Shown in pieces: positions 1 to 6,405 of a stretch of 19,298 nucleotides of DNA. A program made the translations under genes and the position numbers. The stretch is from Chloroflexota bacterium (GTDB taxonomy: Bacteria; Chloroflexota; Dehalococcoidia; JAUQQI01), in contig JAUQQI010000138.1 in the NCBI GenBank assembly GCA_030549955.1, positions 1 through 19,298 of the forward strand, read 5' to 3'. Below the pieces are notes generated by a model. The model worked only from the letters and a program-made list of their open reading frames with translations. It ran no database searches and was not told the DNA's origin. How positions within the stretch are numbered: the stretch's first letter is position 1; each line of letters opens with the position of its first letter.

Positions 1-441
1 CGGCAACTGATAAGATTGCGCGAACTGGGCGTGCCGGTGCAGGTGACTCTCGCGCCACTGGTGCCAGGAGTGACCGATAGGGCGGAGAATTTGCGGCCGG
101 TACTAGCGAGCCTGGCCGAGCTCGGTATTAGCCGCGCCACGACCGGCTTTTTGCTGTTGGACCCGCTGGCGGAGCTAGGTTCTCATGCCGGTGTCTGCCC
201 GGCCGACTGGCTGAAGCCGCTGGAGGAGTTATACCTGGCAGGCAGTCTGCGTCGCTGGGGCGCCAGCCAGCTCGCCCGATGCTTACCCTACCGCGACCGG
301 CAACGCCGATATGCGGTGATCATGGCACTGGCAGCACAGTTCGGCATGGAAGTCCGGCCCAACACGCTCTCCGATCCCGATTTCCGCAGTGGCTCAGCCG
401 GTGGTGAGCAACTGGCGCTGGCCTGGTCAGCAAGCGAATAA
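1..441 (+). CDS. Radical SAM protein, SPL/Rv2578c-like (C-terminal part only)
   Basis: The frame is open from the first base of the window, so the start and the radical SAM Cx3Cx2C motif lie upstream and are not seen. The visible 146 residues fit the last third of the radical SAM proteins related to spore photolyase and Rv2578c. A TIM-barrel strand with the motif LAPLVPGVTD is followed by a helix, a second strand (TTGFLLLDP), and a basic helical tail with CLPYRDRQRRY. Proteins of this family carry a 4Fe-4S cluster and cleave S-adenosylmethionine; the substrate of most members is unknown. The gene ends 8 bp before the convergent stop of the small frame at 450-602, and I see no terminator between them. 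The codon pattern here is a little less GC-extreme than in the his and helicase genes. The family call rests on pattern memory and not on the catalytic cysteines. Confidence 0.7.
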   Translation, partial: RQLIRLRELGVPVQVTLAPLVPGVTDRAENLRPVLASLAELGISRATTGFLLLDPLAELGSHAGVCPADWLKPLEELYLAGSLRRWGASQLARCLPYRDRQRRYAVIMALAAQFGMEVRPNTLSDPDFRSGSAGGEQLALAWSASE

Positions 442-449
442 AGTGCACC

Positions 450-602
450 CTAACCGCGCGACCGCACCAGCATGAGATGGCGTGAGAAGCGTTCCTTCAG
501 GTGGCGGTGAACTTTTTTGAGCAGTTCCAGGTCGGACAGAGAGAAGGGAGCGCGTGGGACTTCGGCGGTGCCATAAGTGTAACCCGGGATCGCCGTGGCC
601 AT
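450..602 (-). CDS. 50-residue protoglobin-like N-terminal fragment
   Basis: This frame encodes 50 residues and starts at ATG 602, with a near-perfect ribosome binding site (AAAGGAGGT, 612-620) that overlaps the stop codon of the upstream MarR gene. Residues 5-30, beginning IPGYTYGTAEVPRAPFSL and ending with a LELLKK helix, closely match the N-terminus of protoglobins (haem-binding globin fold, PF11563; the methanogen protein begins with an IPGYTYG motif and a similar RAPF..LEDL..LKE helix). Full protoglobins are about 190 residues; the haem-binding half is missing. After LLKK the sequence KERFSRHLMLV faintly resembles a later protoglobin helix (RKRFSR-W-L), which would fit an internal deletion, but this is tentative. 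It is either a decayed protoglobin or a short protein derived from one. It is co-transcribed with the MarR gene and stops before the convergent radical SAM gene. Confidence 0.65.
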   Translation of the reverse strand: MATAIPGYTYGTAEVPRAPFSLSDLELLKKVHRHLKERFSRHLMLVRSRG

Positions 603-611
603 TCCCAACAG

Positions 612-620
612 ACCTCCTTT
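612..620 (-). promoter_or_regulatory. Strong Shine-Dalgarno site of the protoglobin-like frame
   Basis: On the minus strand AAAGGAGGT lies 9 nt before ATG 602 and its first bases coincide with the TAA stop (619-621) of the MarR gene. The overlap indicates translational coupling and is the best evidence that the 50-residue frame is, or recently was, translated. Confidence 0.7.
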
Positions 621-1251
621 ATTGAGAATTTAACGGCTCCAAAATCGGTTCGGCGTCGGGACATTCAAAGTAAGTGTGCTCAGCGGGCAGTGGGGCGTCC
701 ATAAAGGCGCAGTGGTGTGGACCGGCCGGGTTATCCGGGTGGGCAAAGGGCCGGAAGAACCGGCACTGCCAGCAGATAAGATAGGGCCGGATGATGCCCC
801 GGGCGACCAGCCCACCGATGACCCTGGCCAGAAGCTGCTGAAGCTGGCGCTGTTCGTCGGGGGCGAGGCCGGCCAGGATTTGCCGGAGGGGTTCAAGCAT
901 GGCCTCGAGCCGGGCGGCCTGCTGGGCACCCGCCGGCGTCAAGGCGAGGCTGACGACCCGGCCGTCTGCCGCCGAGCGGGACTTTTCAACGAGGCCCTTG
1001 GCGGCGAGGGCTTCAATGACCCCGCTGGCGGTTGCGAGGGTGATGCCGAGCCGCTGAGCAACCCCGGTGACGTTCCGGACGCCGGGCCGGCCGCGCCGCA
1101 GGAAGATGAGGGCGTTGGCCTGGGCGGGGGAAAGGCCGTGGGCGCCGGCGACATCCCGGACCAGGAGGCCGATGGCCTGGCTGACCCTGAAGAGGGCCAT
1201 GGCCAGGTCGGCAGGCAGGTCGTGCGCCCGACGCTGCGGGTCAAAGGCCAT
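619..1251 (-). CDS. MarR-family regulator with a four-cysteine C-terminal tail
   Basis: The protein has 210 residues. Residues 15-150 form a MarR fold: N-terminal dimerisation helix, winged helix-turn-helix (NVTGVAQRLGITLATASGVIEALAAKG, about 60-86, abbreviated here as NVTGVAQRLG...GVIEAL), a wing with the usual D-x-R (AADGRVVSLALTPAG) and a long dimer helix. MarR proteins bind palindromic DNA as dimers, usually repressing their own operon and releasing on a ligand or oxidant. The oddity is the tail, residues 155-210: all four cysteines of the protein are here (C160, C163, C181, C197), with HH179-180 next to C181, so a Zn or Fe-S site is plausible. The start ATG 1251 sits just downstream of a TTGACA/TAAAAT promoter and a 15-bp palindrome, fitting autoregulation. 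Its only downstream partner is the protoglobin-like frame, which hints at sensing of O2, NO or redox state; this is inference. Confidence 0.85.
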   Translation of the reverse strand: MAFDPQRRAHDLPADLAMALFRVSQAIGLLVRDVAGAHGLSPAQANALIFLRRGRPGVRNVTGVAQRLGITLATASGVIEALAAKGLVEKSRSAADGRVVSLALTPAGAQQAARLEAMLEPLRQILAGLAPDEQRQLQQLLARVIGGLVARGIIRPYLICWQCRFFRPFAHPDNPAGPHHCAFMDAPLPAEHTYFECPDAEPILEPLNSQ

Positions 1252-1253
1252 AG

Positions 1254-1268
1254 CTTAGGACTCCTAAG
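1254..1268. promoter_or_regulatory. 15-bp palindromic operator (CTTAGGA-c-TCCTAAG)
   Basis: This is a perfect inverted repeat with 7-bp arms around one central base. It lies immediately upstream of the MarR start and covers the expected transcription start (about 1264) and the AGGAG ribosome binding site (1261-1265). The position and symmetry are those of a MarR-family autoregulatory operator. The alternative is a hairpin that masks the ribosome binding site. Confidence 0.6.
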
Positions 1269-1270
1269 TA

Positions 1271-1299
1271 ATTTTAATATCGGCGAGGGCCCCTGTCAA
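1271..1299 (-). promoter_or_regulatory. Sigma70-type promoter of the MarR operon
   Basis: On the minus strand a consensus -35 TTGACA (1294-1299) is separated by 17 bp from a -10 TAAAAT (1271-1276). The start is expected near 1264, inside the 15-bp palindrome. The resulting leader to ATG 1251 is only about 13 nt. Confidence 0.7.
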
Positions 1300-1361
1300 G
1301 ACTTCTGGTCCTCAAAAAGAGGTTTGCTGGCCCGCAACTTCCGGGGGTTCTCCCTCTCCTG

Positions 1362-1390
1362 TTGACACACCTTTAAAGATTTGTTAAGTT
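1362..1390 (+). promoter_or_regulatory. Sigma70-type promoter upstream of the Cys-rich protein
   Basis: Consensus -35 TTGACA (1362-1367), 17-bp spacer, -10-like TAAGTT (1385-1390). The spacer contains CTTTAAAG (1371-1378), a perfect 8-bp palindrome, and the -10 region contains TTAAgTTAA, either of which could be an operator half-structure. Transcription should start near 1397 and run through the hairpin at 1426-1462 toward the gene at 1517. It is back-to-back with the leftward MarR promoter. Confidence 0.6.
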
Positions 1391-1425
1391 AAGGTTGGTG
1401 ATGGGAATCCCGGCCGGCGACTAAA

Positions 1426-1462
1426 GCCCGCCCCAATGATTTCGGGGCGGGCCTGTCTTTTT
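1426..1462 (+). terminator. Attenuator-like intrinsic terminator in the leader of the Cys-rich gene
   Basis: A perfect 9-bp GC stem (GCCCGCCCC at 1426-1434, GGGGCGGGC at 1444-1452) with a 9-nt loop is followed by CTGTCTTTTT. No gene ends just upstream on the plus strand; the hairpin sits about 30 nt after the predicted transcription start and 55 nt before the next gene, so it looks like a leader attenuator. The reverse orientation has only TTTA after the stem. Confidence 0.65.
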
Positions 1463-1516
1463 GTTCGGGAGCCGTCACTGGCGGGTCGAGCCAGACCTTT
1501 ACGGGAAGGATAGGCT

Positions 1517-1723
1517 ATGGGCAGGCCTTTCCAGCACCGCGGGCGGCAGCGGCTGGTCTGCGCCAATTGTTTGCTCGAGATTCCGGGTAAGCCGTACACC
1601 CAGAATGGCCTCAATTTCTGTTGCGAGGGTTGCGCCCGGGGTGGACCCTGCTGTTGCACCTACGGGGGTTGCCCGGAATCGGACCTGGCCGCTGCCGAGG
1701 CAACTTCGACTTACATCGAATAA
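1517..1723 (+). CDS. Small nine-cysteine metallothionein-like protein
   Basis: The protein has 68 residues, starting at ATG 1517 behind GGGAAGGATAGG. Nine cysteines lie at 15, 18, 35, 36, 39, 45, 46, 47 and 52: a C-x2-C pair, then CCxxC, then CCC and a last C, with a short aromatic segment (GKPYTQNGLNFCC) between the first pair and the rest. This arrangement resembles bacterial metallothioneins of the BmtA type (Zn, Cd or Cu sequestration, cytosolic), in which a zinc-finger-like CxxC...Y/F..C..C region is followed by clustered cysteines. It lacks the many histidines of SmtA. The N-terminus is basic and the last 15 residues are acidic and cysteine-free. It is transcribed alone from the promoter at 1362, through the attenuator hairpin. 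Metal binding is well supported by composition; which metal, and whether the role is storage, detoxification or sensing, is not. Confidence 0.7.
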   Translation: MGRPFQHRGRQRLVCANCLLEIPGKPYTQNGLNFCCEGCARGGPCCCTYGGCPESDLAAAEATSTYIE

Positions 1724-1869
1724 GCCGTCGGCGGGGCACCCTCGACGCCCAACCCGGCGGGCAGCTCGCCCGTCCAGGGTAATTCTGTGCCATGAGACGC
1801 TCCCGATTCTGGTAAACTGCAAGTAGCGACCTTATCAGAACACACCGGTACCCTTCGGAGGTGAGGCTG

Positions 1870-2451
1870 TTGGAACCCCCGGTCATCGTTAACGCCAGAC
1901 AGATCGACCTTAGCCCGGCCCTCGAAACCTACGTCACCCGGAAGGTTGGTCGCCTCGTCCGGCACCTTGAGGGACTGATAAATCCGGTCAGAATCGAACT
2001 CGGTTATGATGACATCCGGGACGCCGACCGGCGGTTCTTCACCGAGATAACCCTCTGGGTCGGCGACAACGTCATCCGCATTGAGGAAGCCGCGGCGGAC
2101 CTCCGGGCCGCCATTGACCAGGCCACTGACCTCCTCAAAAAAGAGGTCGAACAGCTCCGGGACCGGCTCCAGGAGCACCGGCCCAGGTTGAAGAACGAAA
2201 TCCCGGCGGCGTCGGTCCGCGCCATTCCGCCGGCGGATCTTTCCACTGAGGAGCCCGGCCCGGCCCCGGGTCAGATCACCGTGGTCAAAGAGCTGGAGCT
2301 CAAGCCGATGACGGTTGATGAGGCCATCGACCAGATGGCCCTGACCGACTACCAGTTCTTTGTGTTCCACAACATCGAGACCGACACAATAAACATCCTG
2401 TACCGCCGAAAGGACGGCTCCCTCGGGCTGATCGTGCCGGCTACGGGTTAA
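1870..2451 (+). CDS. hpf: Long-form ribosome hibernation promoting factor
   Basis: The first about 100 residues are the S30AE/YfiA fold (PPVIVNARQIDLSPALETYV, then K/R-rich helix), which binds the decoding centre of the 30S subunit. After a proline- and glutamate-rich linker, the last 60 residues (ELELKPMTVDEAIDQM...DYQFFVFHN...LYRRKDGSLGLI, abbreviated) are the C-terminal dimerisation domain that joins two 70S ribosomes into inactive 100S particles in stationary phase. The length of about 193-196 residues is normal for the long form. I prefer TTG 1870 as the start because GGAGGTGA (1857-1864) lies at ideal distance; the in-frame GTG at 1861 is inside that site. No convincing -35/-10 pair is seen in 1724-1860. 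The next gene starts 1 nt after the stop, so the two are an operon. Confidence 0.93.
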   Translation: MEPPVIVNARQIDLSPALETYVTRKVGRLVRHLEGLINPVRIELGYDDIRDADRRFFTEITLWVGDNVIRIEEAAADLRAAIDQATDLLKKEVEQLRDRLQEHRPRLKNEIPAASVRAIPPADLSTEEPGPAPGQITVVKELELKPMTVDEAIDQMALTDYQFFVFHNIETDTINILYRRKDGSLGLIVPATG

Positions 2452-2452
2452 C

Positions 2453-2743
2453 ATGGTCATCGGTTACTGCCGCGTTCGCCTCTACCTGCCGGAAAATCAC
2501 AGCCTTAAGGGCAAGCGTCAGGCCCTCAAGTCGATTATTGACCGGGTTCGGGGCCGTTATAACGTCGCGATTGCCGAAGTCGACGACCACGACCTCTGGC
2601 AGTCAGCGACCCTCGGCATCAGCTGTGTGAGCTCCGAGGAGCGCCACGCCAACGAGGTCCTCAGCCGGGTCATCGAGACGATCCGGCTCGCCCGGGCCGA
2701 GGCCGAGCTCCTCGACTACGAGTTCGAGTTTATTCACGCTTGA
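2453..2743 (+). CDS. DUF503 (YlxP-family) protein
   Basis: A 96-residue protein with the hallmarks of DUF503 (PF04456): an N-terminal strand (YCRVRLYLPENHSLKGKRQ), the helix LKSIIDRVRGRYNVAIAEV, and the ending LLDYEFEF. The SLKGKR motif and the V-A-E-V core are conserved in the family. In Firmicutes the homologue YlxP lies in the nusA-infB-rbfA region and is linked to ribosome maturation; the biochemical activity is unsettled. The ATG is 1 nt after the hpf stop, with no separate ribosome binding site, so translation is probably coupled to hpf. Pairing with hpf fits a role around the 30S subunit. Confidence 0.88.
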   Translation: MVIGYCRVRLYLPENHSLKGKRQALKSIIDRVRGRYNVAIAEVDDHDLWQSATLGISCVSSEERHANEVLSRVIETIRLARAEAELLDYEFEFIHA

Positions 2744-2764
2744 GGGCTGCCGGTCTCCCCAGCC

Positions 2765-5068
2765 ATGAACGGGGCTGACCCGACCCGCCTTATCCAGTAC
2801 CTGCAGGCCGGGCCTGACTACCGGGGTCAGGTCGTTCACGTCGAACGGCTTCCGCCCCGTGAGCCCATTTACGGCGACCTGGACGGGCCCCTGGCCGAGC
2901 CGGTTGCCCGGGCCCTGGAGCGGGCGGGAATCCGGGAATTTTATTCCCATCAGGCCGAGGCTATTAACGCCGCCCGGCGGGGCGAATCGGTTGTTGTGGC
3001 CACCTCCACGGCCAGCGGCAAAAGCCTCTGCTACCACGTCCCGGTCCTGGAAGCCCTTTTCCGGGACCGGTTCGCCCGGGCCCTTTATCTTTTCCCAACC
3101 AAGGCCCTGGCTCAGGACCAGCTTCGCTCCCTGCGGGAGATGCTCGGCCCCGATTTCGACCGGCTCGGCATCGCGACCTTTGACGGCGATACGCCCCCGG
3201 CCGAGCGGTCAAAAATCAAGCGGTCGGCCCGGCTCGTACTGACGAACCCCGACATGCTTCACCTGGGCATCCTGCCCAACCACGGGAGCTGGGCACCCTT
3301 TCTGCGCAACCTCCGGTTTATCATCGTCGATGAGGCCCACATTTACCGGGGCGTCTTCGGCTCCCACGTCGCCAATGTCTTCCGCCGGCTCCGCCGGCTC
3401 TGCGCCCGCTACGGGAGCCGGCCTCAGGTCATTGCGGCCTCGGCCACCATCGCCAACCCCGCCGAGCATCTGGGACGGCTCGTCGGCCAGCCGGTTCGGG
3501 TTATCGATTCGGACGGGTCGCCCCATGGCCCGAAGGATTTCGTTCTGTGGAACCCACCCGTCGTTGACCGCTACTTCGGGGCCCGTCGGAGTGCGAACGT
3601 GGAGGCGGCCTGGCTTTTTGCTGAGCTGGTCCGTCACGGCATTCGGACCATCGTTTTTGCCCGGACCCGCCGGCTGGCCGAGCTTATCTGCGTTTACGCC
3701 CGCGACTATTTAAACCGCCAGGCCCCGGAGCTGGCCGGGCGGGTTGCAACCTACCGGGCCGGCTACCTCCCGGAAGAGCGCCGGCGGCTCGAGCGGGCCC
3801 TTTTCAGCGGGGACCTGCTCGGCGTTGCGGCCACCACCGCCCTGGAGCTTGGGGTGGACATCGGCGACCTGGGCGCCACCGTCCTTACCGGTTACCCGGG
3901 GAGCATTGCCAGCACCTGGCAGCAGGCCGGCCGCTCCGGGCGGGGCATCGAGCCCTCCCTGACCATCCTGGTGGCCTACGATGACCCCCTCGACCAGTAC
4001 TTCATGCGGGCGCCGCAGGCCCTCTTTGGCCGGCCCCATGAAAGCGCGCTAATAAACCCCGACAACCCGTATATCCTGGGACCCCACCTTCTTTGCGCCG
4101 CCTACGAACTGCCGGTCCGGGACGACGAGGACTTTTTTGGCCCGGCTGCCCGGCCCCTGCTGGCCGAGCTAACCGAACGGGGGCTCCTCCGCTGGCGCAA
4201 CGGCCACTTTTACCCGGCTGCCAGCGTTGGCTACCCGGCCGAGCACGTCGACATCCGGTCGACTTCGGAGGCCAACTATGAGGTCATCGACCTGAGCCGG
4301 AACGGCGCCCTCCTTGAAACCGTCGACGGCACCGTGGCCTTCTTTCAGGTCCACCCGGGGGCGGTTTACCTCCACCAGGGCGACACCTATATAATTGAGG
4401 ACCTCGACCTGACCGGCCGCCGGGCCTACGCCCGGCCGGCGGAGGTAAACTACTACACCCAGGTGAAGGACCTGACCAGCATCCGGCTCGTCCGGTCGCT
4501 TCAGACCCGGGCCTTCGGGCCCGTCGAGGCCGGGCTCGGGGAAGCGGAGGTGACAACCCTGGTCGTCGGCTACCGGAAGAAGCGCCAGTTCACCGAAGAG
4601 GTAATTGGGGAAGAGCCCCTCGACCTTCCGCCCCGGACGATTCGCACGGTTGCCGTCTGGTGGACGGTTCCCGAGGCCCTCGAGCGGGAATGTCGGCGCC
4701 GCGGCCTCGATTTTGCCGGCGGCCTTCACGCGGCCGAGCACGCCACCATCGGCCTCCTGCCCCTCTTCGCCCTCTGCGACCGGCGGGATATCGGGGGGCT
4801 TTCGACCCCCGCCCACCCCGACATCGGCCACCGGCCGGCAATCTTTATCTACGACGGCCACGCCGGGGGCGTCGGCATTGCCGAAAAGGCTTACGCGACC
4901 CTCGAAGACCTCTGGGCCGCGACCCTGAAGGTCATTCGGGAATGCGAGTGCCAGGACGGCTGTCCGGCCTGCATCCAGAGCCCGAAATGCGGCAACAACA
5001 ATCAGCCCCTGGATAAGCGGGCGGCCGTACTCATCCTCGACGGCCTCCTCGCCGCGGCCCGGGTCTGA
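2765..5068 (+). CDS. mrfA: MrfA/YprA-type DEAH helicase with C-terminal cysteine cluster
   Basis: A 767-residue superfamily 2 helicase of the COG1205 group (B. subtilis MrfA/YprA, mycobacterial SftH, yeast Hrq1). Visible motifs: I (STASGKS, 81-87), Ia (PTKALAQDQ, 111-119), II DEAH (189-192), III SAT (226-228), and V-VI (TTALELGVDIG, QQAGRSGRG, 358-394). The region 440-640 is the family-specific linker, and the end is the MZB/DUF1998 domain with cysteines C727, C729, C733, C736 and C742 (ECECQDGCPACIQSPKCG), expected to bind Zn. MrfA is a 3'-5' DNA translocase that acts with the nuclease MrfB in mitomycin-adduct repair; no MrfB is present in this window. Length is close to that of MrfA (about 750). 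The ATG has only a weak ribosome binding site and lies 21 nt after the DUF503 stop. It ends flush against the convergent glycosyltransferase. Confidence 0.93.
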   Translation: MNGADPTRLIQYLQAGPDYRGQVVHVERLPPREPIYGDLDGPLAEPVARALERAGIREFYSHQAEAINAARRGESVVVATSTASGKSLCYHVPVLEALFRDRFARALYLFPTKALAQDQLRSLREMLGPDFDRLGIATFDGDTPPAERSKIKRSARLVLTNPDMLHLGILPNHGSWAPFLRNLRFIIVDEAHIYRGVFGSHVANVFRRLRRLCARYGSRPQVIAASATIANPAEHLGRLVGQPVRVIDSDGSPHGPKDFVLWNPPVVDRYFGARRSANVEAAWLFAELVRHGIRTIVFARTRRLAELICVYARDYLNRQAPELAGRVATYRAGYLPEERRRLERALFSGDLLGVAATTALELGVDIGDLGATVLTGYPGSIASTWQQAGRSGRGIEPSLTILVAYDDPLDQYFMRAPQALFGRPHESALINPDNPYILGPHLLCAAYELPVRDDEDFFGPAARPLLAELTERGLLRWRNGHFYPAASVGYPAEHVDIRSTSEANYEVIDLSRNGALLETVDGTVAFFQVHPGAVYLHQGDTYIIEDLDLTGRRAYARPAEVNYYTQVKDLTSIRLVRSLQTRAFGPVEAGLGEAEVTTLVVGYRKKRQFTEEVIGEEPLDLPPRTIRTVAVWWTVPEALERECRRRGLDFAGGLHAAEHATIGLLPLFALCDRRDIGGLSTPAHPDIGHRPAIFIYDGHAGGVGIAEKAYATLEDLWAATLKVIRECECQDGCPACIQSPKCGNNNQPLDKRAAVLILDGLLAAARV

Positions 5069-6349
5069 TCAGCCGGTCAGCTCCCTGTACAGTTCCACAA
5101 ACTGCAGGGCGGCCCAGTCCCACGAGAAGTAAGCTTCGGCCCGCCGGCGAAGACGCCGTCCGACCTCCCCGGCCCATTCGGGATTGGTCAGAAGCTCGCC
5201 AATGCGGTCGGCGAGGGATTCCGGGTCCCCCGTTCGGGCGTAGACCCCGGCATCCCCCAGAATCTCGGTCGCCACCGGGGTATCAAACGCAACCGTCGGA
5301 AGGCCACACGCCATGTAATTCAGCAGCTTGCCATTCCCCTCGGTCTCGCTGATTTTCGGCGAAACGGCCACGTCCCCAATAAGCAGGTAATCCGGGGCCA
5401 AACCGTAACTTACCCGGCCGGTGAAGGTCACAAACCGGTCAATGCCGAGCTGTTCGGCCCGGCTTCGGTAAGCCTCTTCGCCCGGAAAACCCATGACCAG
5501 AAAGTGCACCGGCATACCCCGGTCAATGAGCCGGCGGGCGGCCTCCAGCAGGAGGCCGGTCCCCTGGTATTCGGCCAAAAGGCCCAGGTAAACTACGACC
5601 TTCCGGTCCGGCGGAATGCCGAGCGCCGTCCGGAGGCGCTCGACCCGGTCCAGGTCGTTTCGGAGCCACCGGGGCCGAAAGGTCGTTGCGTCCACGCAGT
5701 CGGGGATCGTCCGAACTTTGGCCCGGGGGTAACCGAATTCCCGGACGAGAATGTCGGCGGCGTTCCGGCTACTCGTTACGATAACGGCCGCCCAGTGGTC
5801 AATGACCCACTCCAGAAGACGGAGGGGCCGGTACCAGATGCTGGCCGGGTCCAGGAAACGGTGGTCAACCATCTCCGAGGTCAGGCTACCCTGGAAATCA
5901 AAGACAACCGGGATACCCAGGGCCCGACCGACCAGGGTGCCGATGAGGGCACCCTCATGGAGGTGGGCGTGGATAATATCCGGCCGGAATGCCAGGGCGG
6001 TCTCGAACGCCTTGAGGAGGAGCCAGAAGTCGTAGAAAAACTTCCGACGGCTTGGGCCGACCCGAACGGCCCGCCACCACGGGGTATTGAGGGCCCGGCG
6101 GACGCAGACGCCCGGTGGATTCGACCCGGTGTGATAGGTGCAGATTACAACCCCATTGCCGAGTCGATGGAGCGCCCGGGTCTCTTCGAGGATACGGACG
6201 TGGCACCCGTAGTCCGAGAAAAACGCCGTCGGGGCCACTTTAAGAATCCGGTACAAACGGGCAACCCGCTTCTGGCCCGCTGAAGCCTGCGGTCTGGCCA
6301 CCGCGGCCGACTCGGCGGCCGCGGCTGGGGCGCGTCCCGGCGCATTCAC
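5069..6349 (-). CDS. GT4-family glycosyltransferase
   Basis: A 426-residue GT-B glycosyltransferase. The acceptor domain (about 30-215) has the glycine-poor N-terminal loop (SDYGCHVRILEE), DIIHAHLHEG and TSSRNAADIL; the donor domain (about 230-410) has VVVYLGLLAEYQG (strand 1 of the Rossmann fold) and ISETEGNGKLLNYMACGLPT, the nucleotide-sugar site. In this last motif the second glutamate of the usual E-x7-E (KLLEYMA) is N. Such enzymes add sugars to lipids or exopolysaccharide at the cytoplasmic membrane; donor and acceptor cannot be told. The GTG start at 6349 is the most upstream option and has no ribosome binding site; an internal start near LYRILKVAP is possible, since the first 30 residues are low-complexity Ala/Arg. 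It has its own promoter (6362-6390). Its TGA stop abuts the helicase TGA. Confidence 0.9.
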   Translation of the reverse strand: MNAPGRAPAAAAESAAVARPQASAGQKRVARLYRILKVAPTAFFSDYGCHVRILEETRALHRLGNGVVICTYHTGSNPPGVCVRRALNTPWWRAVRVGPSRRKFFYDFWLLLKAFETALAFRPDIIHAHLHEGALIGTLVGRALGIPVVFDFQGSLTSEMVDHRFLDPASIWYRPLRLLEWVIDHWAAVIVTSSRNAADILVREFGYPRAKVRTIPDCVDATTFRPRWLRNDLDRVERLRTALGIPPDRKVVVYLGLLAEYQGTGLLLEAARRLIDRGMPVHFLVMGFPGEEAYRSRAEQLGIDRFVTFTGRVSYGLAPDYLLIGDVAVSPKISETEGNGKLLNYMACGLPTVAFDTPVATEILGDAGVYARTGDPESLADRIGELLTNPEWAGEVGRRLRRRAEAYFSWDWAALQFVELYRELTG

Positions 6350-6361
6350 AGCGTCTTATCA

Positions 6362-6390
6362 ATTTTAGGCCCCCGGCCGATTCCGGTCAA
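6362..6390 (-). promoter_or_regulatory. Promoter of the glycosyltransferase gene
   Basis: On the minus strand, -35 TTGACC (6385-6390), 17-bp spacer, -10 TAAAAT (6362-6367). Transcription should begin about 6355, leaving a leader of only about 6 nt before GTG 6349, that is, almost leaderless. The spacer and -35 lie inside the inverted repeat at 6368-6405. Confidence 0.55.
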
Positions 6391-6405
6391 ATCCGGCCGG
6401 GGGCC
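6368..6405. repeat. 12-bp GC inverted repeat between response regulator and glycosyltransferase
   Basis: Perfect arms GGCCCCCGGCCG (6368-6379) and CGGCCGGGGGCC (6394-6405) with a 14-nt loop. It lies just after the leftward response-regulator gene, so it can end or protect that mRNA, but only TAAAATTG follows, not a T-run. A competing hairpin (GGGGCC 6400-6405 with GGCCCC 6411-6416) overlaps the right arm. Confidence 0.55.

Noticed and set aside
676..1365. Long plus-strand open frame across the MarR gene
   Set aside because: It is the antisense shadow of a clear MarR gene in GC-rich DNA; the Gly/Glu/Asp-rich translation matches no family.
1756..1775. Hairpin CGGGC-agctc-GCCCG after the Cys-rich gene as a terminator
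   Set aside because: The arms are only 5 bp and no T-run follows.
1861..1869. GTG 1861 as the hpf start
   Set aside because: The codon is part of the GGAGGTGA ribosome binding site; TTG 1870 is at the right distance. The earlier start cannot be fully excluded.
1711..2460. 249-residue minus-strand frame opposite hpf
   Set aside because: Antisense of hpf; no ribosome binding site or recognisable domain.
5504..6283. 259-residue plus-strand frame opposite the glycosyltransferase
   Set aside because: Antisense shadow; the GT4 motifs on the minus strand are unmistakable.
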